Shown piece after piece: positions 36,298-43,569 of a stretch of 64,000 bases of DNA. The stretch is taken from NCBI RefSeq assembly GCF_000021945.1, contig NC_011831.1, forward strand, positions 4,477,353 through 4,541,352, in the 5' to 3' direction. The translations under genes were made by a program, and so were the position numbers. Under the pieces are notes generated by a model. The model was not told the origin of the DNA and did not search any database. It saw only the letters and a list, made by a program, of their open reading frames with translations. Every line of letters begins with the position of its first letter. The stretch's first letter is position 1. The DNA is from Chloroflexus aggregans DSM 9485. Its GTDB lineage: Bacteria; Chloroflexota; Chloroflexia; Chloroflexales; Chloroflexaceae.

Positions 36298-36999
36298 ATG
36301 CTTTCGTTTTGGTCACGCCTCTTTCAGCGCACGCCTCCTGCCGATTTTGTGCGGGCCTACGAAGCCTTCCCTGCGCCTGACCGGCGCTTGCCGTGGCGGG
36401 AAGTGCCGTACACGGTGATTGATGTTGAAACCACCGGCCTCGATCCGCGCCACGATGCGCTGATTGCGATTGGCGCCGTTAATGTTGAGAATGGGCGCGT
36501 CTTGTTGAAACAGACATGGCATTCGCTCATTCGCCCGCCACCTGGTCGCGAGCCAAGCGTTGAGAGCATTCGCGTCCATCACCTCACCCCGGAAGAGTTG
36601 CGCGATGCACCACCACCTGCTGAGGTGTTGGCCGAGTTGTTGCGTCTTATTGCCGGGCGGGTGTTGGTGGTGCATGTGGCCGAAATTGATGTGCGCTTCA
36701 TCAATGCTGCACTCAAGCCGTTTGGTGGGCGCTTGCGCCGGCCGATCCTCGATACGGCACGTTTGGCGATGACTTTGCACCTCAATGCGCAGTGGTTGGG
36801 TGAACTGCCGCGTGATATGCCGGCGCCGGCGGTTGAGTTGCGTGGCTTGACCGGCGCGCTAGGCTTGCCGATCTATGCCCAACACAATGCGCTCAACGAC
36901 GCGGTGACCACTGCCCAGTTGTTTATTGCCCAAGCGACGTTGCTGGCCGATCAGGGGCGTAATAATTTGGCCGGTTTGATTCGGGCCGGGGGGGTCTAA
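36298..36999 (+). CDS. DEDDh 3'-5' exonuclease (DnaQ-like)
   Basis: The 233-aa product has the DEDDh series: VIDVETTGLDPRHDALIAIGAV (Exo I Asp and Glu), VLVVHVAEIDVRFINAAL (Exo II Asp) and HNALNDAVTTAQLF (Exo III His and Asp). It should digest single-stranded DNA or RNA 3' ends. Exo II normally reads HNAxFD; here HVAEID keeps the Asp but lacks the Asn. The upstream DUF294 gene is 19 bases away, so the two are probably cotranscribed and functionally linked. It is shorter than the PolIII epsilon subunit and more likely a stand-alone nuclease. Confidence 0.85.
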   Translation: MLSFWSRLFQRTPPADFVRAYEAFPAPDRRLPWREVPYTVIDVETTGLDPRHDALIAIGAVNVENGRVLLKQTWHSLIRPPPGREPSVESIRVHHLTPEELRDAPPPAEVLAELLRLIAGRVLVVHVAEIDVRFINAALKPFGGRLRRPILDTARLAMTLHLNAQWLGELPRDMPAPAVELRGLTGALGLPIYAQHNALNDAVTTAQLFIAQATLLADQGRNNLAGLIRAGGV

Positions 37000-37026
37000 T
37001 CGCACCGGTACGCACGCATCTATCGC

Positions 37027-37058
37027 CAACGACCGGTGTACCCGCAAACCGGTCGTTG
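37027..37058 (+). terminator. Hairpin terminator after the exonuclease gene
   Basis: CAACGACCGGT and ACCGGTCGTTG pair perfectly over 11 bp with a 10-base loop, 27 bases after the stop. No U-tract follows, so its efficiency is uncertain. Confidence 0.55.
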
Positions 37059-37196
37059 ACCTAATACCCTGCCTGTGGTCGGTTGGCACCGCCGTGGGAA
37101 GGTGCGCGCAAGGCGCATTTCTCCTTGATACGACGGAGGTGCCCTACCGTTCACCACGCTCGGCGTAGGTCTGATGATTATTCGTTCCAGCAACTA

Positions 37197-37225
37197 TTGA
37201 CAAGACTGTTATCATGCGGTGTAAT
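37197..37225 (+). promoter_or_regulatory. Upstream promoter of the sugar operon
   Basis: TTGACA, 17 bases, TGTAAT. It lies about 40 bases before a second, stronger promoter, giving a tandem arrangement. Confidence 0.5.
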
Positions 37226-37237
37226 CACTGCACACGT

Positions 37238-37267
37238 TTGACAGGACGGTTAATGGTGTGTTATGAT
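37238..37267 (+). promoter_or_regulatory. Main promoter of the LacI sugar operon
   Basis: TTGACA, an 18-base spacer and TATGAT. The -10 ends exactly where the palindromic operator begins (37268), so bound repressor would cover the transcription start. Confidence 0.75.
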
Positions 37268-37294
37268 GTAAAACGAATTAGTAATTCGTTTTAC
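37268..37294 (+). promoter_or_regulatory. LacI-family operator
   Basis: A perfect 27-bp palindrome, arms GTAAAACGAATTA and TAATTCGTTTTAC around one central G, sits directly downstream of the -10 box and 19 bases before the repressor ATG. Symmetry, size and place fit autoregulation by the LacI-type protein. Confidence 0.8.
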
Positions 37295-37312
37295 GATTAG
37301 GCAATACGGTCA

Positions 37313-38344
37313 ATGGACGACCAATCTCGCTCAAAACGGAATCGCCCACCGTCGATGTACGATGTCGCCCGGCTGGCTGGCGTGTCGCAGACCACGGTCT
37401 CGTTTGTGGTCAATAACGTCACCAGCGCCGCCATCAGCCAAGAGACGCGCGATCGAGTCTGGGCTGCGATCCATGCGCTCGGATGGCGTCCCAACGCAAT
37501 TGCGCGCGGTTTGCGTACTCGCCACTCACAAACCCTCGGTTTGATCTCTGATGAGGTGGTAACGTCACCTTATGCAGTACGGATGATCCTTGGGGCACAA
37601 GAGGCGGCGTGGTCGGTCCGGCAGATGCTCCTGGTGGTCAATACGAGTGGTCAGCAAGATATTGAGCAAATGGCGTTGCAGTTTATGCTCGAACGGCGGG
37701 TAGAAGGGTTAATCTATGCGACCATGTACCACCACGAGGTGGTACCCCCACCCGATCTAGGCCCGGTACCGATGGTGCTGGTGAACTGCTTTGTAGCCGA
37801 TCGCTCACTGCCGGCGCTGATCCCCGATGAGGTACAGGGTGGCTATACCGCGACCGAGGCACTGATTCGCCGCGGTCATCGTCGGATTGCGTTTATTAAT
37901 GAGGTCATCCCAATGCCGGCGCTCTTTGGCCGGCTAGAAGGGTATCGGCGAGCGCTGGCCGATTATGGTTTACCGTTTGACCCAACCTTGGTGTGCAGTG
38001 TGCATTCGAATGCACAGGAAGCCTTTGCTGCAACCCGCGCTTTGCTCGAATTAGCTGAACGTCCGACGGCTATCTTCTGTTTTAACGATAAGATGGCAAT
38101 GGGAGCTTATGACGCGATCAAGCGTTTGGGATTACGCATTCCACACGATGTAGCCGTAGTGGGGTTCGATAATCTTGAGCTGATCGCTGCTCAGCTTTAC
38201 CCGCCGCTGACTACCGTCGAGCTACCCCATTACGAAATGGGGCGGCGGGCGGTAGAGATGCTACAAACCTTGCCGGCAGGTGAGACGTTGCCACCGATCC
38301 AGCACTATATCCCCTGTCCATTAATTGAACGGGCGTCGATCTAG
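37313..38344 (+). CDS. LacI-family transcriptional regulator
   Basis: The 343-aa product has an N-terminal helix-turn-helix (YDVARLAGVSQTTVSFVVNN) and hinge helix (WRPNAIARGLRT). A periplasmic-binding-protein-like sensor domain follows (TLGLISDEVVTSPYAVRMIL, HRRIAFINEV, AIFCFNDKMAMGAYDAI, VVGFDNLELIA). It should release DNA when it binds a sugar. Its own operator lies over the promoter, and the downstream genes encode sugar uptake and a GH32 enzyme, so a fructoside or sucrose-derived ligand is likely. No Shine-Dalgarno is visible before the ATG. Confidence 0.9.
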   Translation: MDDQSRSKRNRPPSMYDVARLAGVSQTTVSFVVNNVTSAAISQETRDRVWAAIHALGWRPNAIARGLRTRHSQTLGLISDEVVTSPYAVRMILGAQEAAWSVRQMLLVVNTSGQQDIEQMALQFMLERRVEGLIYATMYHHEVVPPPDLGPVPMVLVNCFVADRSLPALIPDEVQGGYTATEALIRRGHRRIAFINEVIPMPALFGRLEGYRRALADYGLPFDPTLVCSVHSNAQEAFAATRALLELAERPTAIFCFNDKMAMGAYDAIKRLGLRIPHDVAVVGFDNLELIAAQLYPPLTTVELPHYEMGRRAVEMLQTLPAGETLPPIQHYIPCPLIERASI

Positions 38345-38471
38345 TACAAGTAGCCGTTTGTTGCCCGGCGATGCTTCGGCAACGTGGAGATAGACGGAGG
38401 AGGTGTTGTTGTACCGACTACATCGAGGTAATCGTCAGGAATGACCGTAGACCGTGAAAGGAGTACGTATA

Positions 38472-39794
38472 ATGTCACGTTCGCGGATGACTTTGTTGGT
38501 AATTCTGATGACCGTCTTCAGCTTTGTGCTGGCGGCGTGTGGTGGTGGATCGACGTCTCAACCTTCTGGTGGTGAGCAGACGGGACAGACGACCGGCGAA
38601 AAGAAGCGGGTAACGATCCTCGGTGCGTTTGGTGGCGGTGAAGCCGATGCTTTCGAGGAGGTGATCAAGGTTTTCGAGGCAGCTAACCCAGATATCGATG
38701 TGGTCTACACCGGCGTTAATGACTTCGACACCCAGATTGTCGTGCGGGTGCAAGCCGGTGATCCGCCGGATATTGCCGGTTTCCCGCAGCCGGGTGGTGC
38801 CGCACGGTTGGCTGCTGAAGGTAATCTGGTACCGCTGTGGCCGGAAGTTATCTCGTTGATCGACAAGAACTATGCCCCGTTCTGGAAGGAATTGGGTACG
38901 TTCGACGGCACGCCCTACGGAGTCTTCCATCGTGTCAATGCCAAGGGCTTTATCTGGTATAACAAACCGGCGTTTGAGGCTGCCGGCTATAAGGTTCCCA
39001 CCACGTGGGAAGAGTTGAAGGCCCTGACCGAGCAGATGAAAGCCAACGGTCATACACCGTGGTGCGACGGGATCGAATCGGGTGCAGCGACCGGTTGGAA
39101 GGGCACCGACTGGATCGAAAACATTATGCTGCGTACCCAAACCACCGCTGTTTACGACAAATGGATTTCGGGTGAAGTGCCCTTCAGCTCACCAGAAGTT
39201 AAGCGCGCTTTCGAGATTTTGGGTGAGGTCTGGTTCACCGATGGTAATGTCTTCGGTGGTCGCCAGTCGATTGTGCTCACGAACTTCGGTGATGCGGCGA
39301 CCTTCCTCTTCACCGAGCCACCGAACTGCTGGTTGCACTTGCAAGGTAGCTTCGTTACCAACTTCTTCCAAGACTCGGTCAAGGCCGATCTTGATAACAA
39401 GGTTGGTTTGTTCGTGATGCCGCCGATTGATCCTAACGTCACCCCGGCGCTGGAGGTTGGTGGTGATGTGTTCGTGATGCTCAAGGGACGTGATCGGCCC
39501 GAAGTGCGGAAGTTCATGGAGTTTATGGCGACCGGTGCATCGGCAACACCGTGGGCACGGCTCGGTGGTGGTATCTTCCCGCACAAGGATCAAGACCTGA
39601 CGGTCTATCCGACCTCGATCGAGCGGCAGGTCGCCGAAGCGATCCTCGCTGCGCAAGCCGCTCGCTTCGATGCTTCGGATGCGATGCCGGCGGCGGTGAA
39701 TGCAGCGTTCTGGAAGGGCGTGACCGACTGGGCTAGTGGTACGCGCGATCTTGATACCGTGTTGGCCGAGATCGACGCGGCGCGTAATCAGTAG
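38472..39794 (+). CDS. Sugar ABC transporter substrate-binding lipoprotein
   Basis: This 440-aa family 1 solute-binding protein has a lipoprotein signal (VILMTVFSFVLAACGGG, lipidated at Cys of LAAC), a Ser/Gly/Gln-rich linker, and the binding fold from VTILGAFGGGEADAFEE onward (YGVFHRVNAKGFIWYNKPAF, VPTTWEELKALTEQMKANG). Such proteins bind mono- or oligosaccharides outside the membrane and deliver them to the two permeases downstream. AAAGGAG lies about 9 bases before the ATG at 38472, favoured over the in-frame GTG at 38454. Confidence 0.9.
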   Translation: MSRSRMTLLVILMTVFSFVLAACGGGSTSQPSGGEQTGQTTGEKKRVTILGAFGGGEADAFEEVIKVFEAANPDIDVVYTGVNDFDTQIVVRVQAGDPPDIAGFPQPGGAARLAAEGNLVPLWPEVISLIDKNYAPFWKELGTFDGTPYGVFHRVNAKGFIWYNKPAFEAAGYKVPTTWEELKALTEQMKANGHTPWCDGIESGAATGWKGTDWIENIMLRTQTTAVYDKWISGEVPFSSPEVKRAFEILGEVWFTDGNVFGGRQSIVLTNFGDAATFLFTEPPNCWLHLQGSFVTNFFQDSVKADLDNKVGLFVMPPIDPNVTPALEVGGDVFVMLKGRDRPEVRKFMEFMATGASATPWARLGGGIFPHKDQDLTVYPTSIERQVAEAILAAQAARFDASDAMPAAVNAAFWKGVTDWASGTRDLDTVLAEIDAARNQ

Positions 39795-39807
39795 GTGCTG
39801 ACGTGTG

Positions 39808-39833
39808 GCGACGGATGAACCGTCATCCGTCGC
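39808..39833 (+). terminator. Intercistronic hairpin after the binding-protein gene
   Basis: GCGACGGATGA and TCATCCGTCGC form an 11-bp stem with an ACCG loop followed by TTCTTCC. Placed between the binding-protein and permease genes, it probably lowers or stabilises distal/proximal mRNA so that the binding protein is made in excess. Confidence 0.7.
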
Positions 39834-39894
39834 TTCTTCCCCTTATTGTTTGTGGCTGTTAGGCGGCAACGTTGCCACCAAAGGAGGAGTTCTG

Positions 39895-41031
39895 ATGCGA
39901 CCAACACGTGAGATTCCCCGATCCCCTGAAGCGGGCGGTATTGGCGCCTTGCTTTCAACAACGCTTGGCCGTCTGTTGGTATCACTATTTGTGCCGGCCA
40001 TTACCTTTGTGGTGTTGTATCAGGTTTTCATCTTTCTGCGCGATGCCCAGATTCCGCAATGGATCACGGCAATTATTGCGATTCTATGGGGTGTCGGCGG
40101 TGTGTTGGCGCTCTTTACGCTCTCTAACTACATCATCGAACAGTTGGGGCCTGCATGGCGGCGACGGCTGATTCCTTTTGTCTTTGTAGGGCCGGCGTTG
40201 GCAATTCTGACGTGGTATCTCGTGTTGCCGACGGTACGATCGTTTATTGCTAGTCTCTACGATGCCCGTGGCGTCAATTTTGTCGGGTTGGATAACTATA
40301 TCTACGCCTTCACCAGCCAAGAGATGTTGCTCTCGTACCGCAACAATTTCCTCTTCTGGATGATCTTCGGTACGGCAATGAGTGTCGGTTTCGGCCTGTT
40401 GATTGCGGTACTGGTTGATCGAACGCATCCGGTGTTTGAAACCATCTGTAAAGCGCTCATCTTTATGCCGATGGTGATTTCCGGCGTCGGAGCATCGGTG
40501 ATTTGGAAGTTTATCTACGAGTACCGTCCAACCGGTTCGGTGCAAATTGGGTTGCTGAATGGGATTATTACGGCGCTTGGCTTCGAGTCGCAAGGATGGC
40601 TGCTGATTCAGCCGTGGAACAATCTCTTTTTGGTTATCATTATGGTCTGGCTACAGACCGGCTATTCGATGGTGATCCTCTCGGCGGCGATCAAGGGAAT
40701 CCCCTCCGAATTGCTCGAAGCAGGGCGGATCGATGGTGCTAATGAGTTTCAGATCTTCCGCAGCATTATTCTGCCGTCGATCCAGGGTACTCTGATTACG
40801 GTGACCACAACCATTATTCTGTTCACGCTGAAGATCTTCGATATCGTCCAGTCGATGACCGGTGGGAACTTTGGCACACAAGTGATCGCAAATGTGCAGT
40901 TTGTCCAGCTTTTCCGACAGGTGAACAATGGGCGTGCTGCTGCAATCGCGATTATTTTGCTTGTAGCAGTGTTGCCGGTGATGTACTACAACCTGCGGCA
41001 GTTTGGTAAGCAAACGGAGGCTTTCCGATGA
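39895..41031 (+). CDS. Sugar ABC transporter permease (MalF-type)
   Basis: The 378-aa product has two extra N-terminal TM helices (LLVSLFVPAITFVVLYQVF, WITAIIAILWGVGGVLALF) and then the six-helix permease core. The EAA loop EAGRIDGANEFQIF contacts the ATPase. AAAGGAGGAG lies 6 bases before the ATG at 39895, so the longer frame is rejected. It pairs with the MalG-type permease, whose start overlaps its stop. Confidence 0.9.
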   Translation: MRPTREIPRSPEAGGIGALLSTTLGRLLVSLFVPAITFVVLYQVFIFLRDAQIPQWITAIIAILWGVGGVLALFTLSNYIIEQLGPAWRRRLIPFVFVGPALAILTWYLVLPTVRSFIASLYDARGVNFVGLDNYIYAFTSQEMLLSYRNNFLFWMIFGTAMSVGFGLLIAVLVDRTHPVFETICKALIFMPMVISGVGASVIWKFIYEYRPTGSVQIGLLNGIITALGFESQGWLLIQPWNNLFLVIIMVWLQTGYSMVILSAAIKGIPSELLEAGRIDGANEFQIFRSIILPSIQGTLITVTTTIILFTLKIFDIVQSMTGGNFGTQVIANVQFVQLFRQVNNGRAAAIAIILLVAVLPVMYYNLRQFGKQTEAFR

Positions 41032-41948
41032 CGAGTACCCCTGTTGTTGCCCCCCGTCGTCGCCATCGTTTCCGCATTGGGACGTTCTTTGTCTATGTAG
41101 TAATGATCGCGATTACGTTGCTGTGGATTACGCCGACGGTTGGTTTGTTGGTGAGTTCGTTCCGACCGGCTGATGATGTGAAGACGAGCGGTTGGTGGTC
41201 GGTGGTGACGAACCCCGATAAGGCACGTTTTACGCTTAACAACTATCGGACGGTGCTCGGGCTTCCGATTCCCGGTCAGTCGGCGCCAACCGGTAGTAGC
41301 CGGGTTGGGATGGATGTCGCGTTAATTAACACGTTGACGGTGGCTTTACCGTCTACCATCATTCCGATCTTGATCGCAGCGTTTGCCGCCTACGGTTTTG
41401 CGTGGATCGATTTTCCCGGTCGGCGGGCGTTGTTTATTCTGGTGGTTGCGATGCTGGTGGTGCCGCTACAGATCTCGTTGGTGCCCATCTTGCGCGACTA
41501 TGTAGCATTGCAGCTTGGTGGTACCTATCTTGGTGTCTGGTTGGCACACACCGGTTTTGGTCTGCCGCTCGCCGTGTATCTGCTCTATAACTATATCAGT
41601 ACCGTGCCGCGAGATATTTTCGAGTCGGCGTTTCTCGATGGCGCTTCGCATTTCACAATTTTTACACGGCTGATCTTGCCGCTGTCTACCCCGGCGTTGG
41701 CCAGCTTCGCTATTTTCCAGTTCTTGTGGACGTGGAACGACCTGTTGGTCGCGCTGGTCTTCCTTGGCGCCGAGCCGCGGGTACAGGTGGTGACGCAGCG
41801 TCTGCTTGGCCTGCTCGGCCAGTTTGGTCAGGATTGGCATTTGCTCACCGCCGGCGCTTTCGTCTCGATGGTTGTGCCGCTGATCGTCTTCTTCTCGCTG
41901 CAACGCTTCTTTGTGCGTGGGTTGATGGCCGGTTCGGTGAAGGGATAA
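41028..41948 (+). CDS. Sugar ABC transporter permease (MalG-type)
   Basis: The 306-aa product has six TM helices and the EAA loop ESAFLDGASHFTIF. A large periplasmic segment between the first two helices (residues ~40-90, ending GMDVALINTLTVALP) is usual for MalG-type permeases. Its ATG overlaps the stop of the preceding permease (ATGA), so translation is coupled. No ATPase gene follows; an ATPase shared between several sugar importers must be encoded elsewhere. Confidence 0.9.
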   Translation: MTSTPVVAPRRRHRFRIGTFFVYVVMIAITLLWITPTVGLLVSSFRPADDVKTSGWWSVVTNPDKARFTLNNYRTVLGLPIPGQSAPTGSSRVGMDVALINTLTVALPSTIIPILIAAFAAYGFAWIDFPGRRALFILVVAMLVVPLQISLVPILRDYVALQLGGTYLGVWLAHTGFGLPLAVYLLYNYISTVPRDIFESAFLDGASHFTIFTRLILPLSTPALASFAIFQFLWTWNDLLVALVFLGAEPRVQVVTQRLLGLLGQFGQDWHLLTAGAFVSMVVPLIVFFSLQRFFVRGLMAGSVKG

Positions 41949-42131
41949 ATTGCCGTAACCGGTACGATAGCGCCGCAGCCTAAATGCTGTGGCGAAATGT
42001 ATCTTCAGGCAGGCTGTGCGAAGCTGTTCATTGGCCGCAAAGAAACAACGTGGCGCGTATGGTGAAGTGCGGCAGTTATCCTGCTGCACATCATGATGAC
42101 ACTATTTCTGATGAGATCGAAAGAGCAGGGT

Positions 42132-43544
42132 ATGATTAGCGACCCGCATCGCCCCCGCTACCACTTTTTACCGCTGGCCAACTGGATGAATGACCCCAAC
42201 GGGCTGATCCAGTGGGGCGAGACGTTTCACCTGTTTTACCAGTACAATCCCGCTGGAGCGTACCATCGCAATATCCATTGGGGGCATGCGACGAGCGCCG
42301 ATTTACTATATTGGCAACATCAGCCCATCGCCCTTGCTCCGACACCGGGCGGCCCCGATGCCGATGGTTGCTGGTCGGGTTGCGCAGTCAATGATTATGG
42401 CACGCCAACGTTGATCTATACCGGTTTTCGCTTGCCTGAAGAACAAACTCCTTGTCTGGCGGTGAGTCGCGATGGGTTGCTGACGTGGCAGAAGTGGCCG
42501 GAACCGATCATTCCCGCTCCTCCAGCCGATCTCGATCTGCTCGGTTTTCGCGATCATACGGTCTGGCGTGAGAATGGCCGGTGGGCGATGCTGATTGGCG
42601 CCGGTATTCGCGGTCAAGGCGGCACGGTGCTGTTGTACCGGTCGGATGATCTGCGCCGCTGGGAATACGGCGGGCCGCTGGTGATCGGTGATGCTGGCCA
42701 GTTCGATCCAGTCTGGACAGGCACGCTCTGGGAGTGTCCAGACTTTTTTTCGTTAAACGGTGATCACGCACTGATCTGTTCGGTGTGGGATCGGTGCCCG
42801 TATTACACCATCGCGATGCGCGGTGCGTACCGTGATGGCCGGTTTACGCCATCCCTGACTCACAAGCTCGATTACGGCGATGCCCATTTTTACGCACCGC
42901 AGACGATGCCGTTGCGCGATGGACGCCGGATCATGTTCGGTTGGGTGATGGAGGGACGGAGCGAGGCGGCGGTGCTGGCCGCCGGTTGGGCGGGGGTGAT
43001 GTCGTTGCCGCGTGAGGTGCAGGTAAGCAGCGATGGGCAGGTAGTGGCGTTACCAATTGCAGAAGTGACGCAATTGCGTGGTATGGAACGGCGAATGTCG
43101 CCTGCCCGGATCATGCCCGGTGCGCTACAGTGGACACCGATCTGTGGCGCGCATCTTGAGCTAGAGGTGGTATTGCTGCCCCCGTCGCAAGGCACGTGTA
43201 GTGTGTGGCTACGGGCCAGCCCCGATGGGGCTGAAGCGACTATTCTGCGCTACAATCGTGCCACTGCTACTCTCACCCTCGACCGTAGCCGTTCGAGCCT
43301 GAGCAGTGATGTCTGGCACGACTCTCACCATGCCCCCTTGCCGTTGGCTCCCGACGAACCGCTTCGCCTCCGTATCTTTCTCGACGGCTCGCTGATCGAA
43401 GTCTTTGCCAACGACCGCCGCTCAATCACCAGTCGTATCTATCCCAGCCGGCCCGATAGTGACGGGGTTGCTTTGCAGGTCGAAGGCAACCCCGCCGAGC
43501 TGGTGATGATGCGGGCGTGGGAAATGGCCGATATTTGGGCGTGA
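42132..43544 (+). CDS. GH32 beta-fructosidase (sucrose/fructan hydrolase)
   Basis: The 470-aa product is a five-bladed propeller GH32 enzyme without a signal peptide, so it acts in the cytoplasm on imported sugar. The nucleophile Asp is in NWMNDPNGLIQW. The transition-state Asp is in LGFRDHTVW (normally FRDP). The acid/base Glu is in WECPDFF. A C-terminal beta-sandwich (LRIFLDGSLIEVFANDRRS) completes it. Together with the upstream LacI protein and importer it should use sucrose or short fructo-oligosaccharides. I chose the ATG at 42132, which starts at the family N-terminus; no start here has a strong ribosome site. Confidence 0.9.
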   Translation: MISDPHRPRYHFLPLANWMNDPNGLIQWGETFHLFYQYNPAGAYHRNIHWGHATSADLLYWQHQPIALAPTPGGPDADGCWSGCAVNDYGTPTLIYTGFRLPEEQTPCLAVSRDGLLTWQKWPEPIIPAPPADLDLLGFRDHTVWRENGRWAMLIGAGIRGQGGTVLLYRSDDLRRWEYGGPLVIGDAGQFDPVWTGTLWECPDFFSLNGDHALICSVWDRCPYYTIAMRGAYRDGRFTPSLTHKLDYGDAHFYAPQTMPLRDGRRIMFGWVMEGRSEAAVLAAGWAGVMSLPREVQVSSDGQVVALPIAEVTQLRGMERRMSPARIMPGALQWTPICGAHLELEVVLLPPSQGTCSVWLRASPDGAEATILRYNRATATLTLDRSRSSLSSDVWHDSHHAPLPLAPDEPLRLRIFLDGSLIEVFANDRRSITSRIYPSRPDSDGVALQVEGNPAELVMMRAWEMADIWA

Positions 43545-43564
43545 CGCGCCTGCGCCACGCCCAA
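43535..43564. terminator. Hairpin terminator between the GH32 and DUF6345 genes
   Basis: TTGGGCGTG and CACGCCCAA form a 9-bp stem whose 12-base loop contains further GC pairs. It spans the GH32 stop and lies just before the facing stop at 43570, so it can serve both strands. Confidence 0.65.
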
Positions 43565-43569
43565 CCGGA

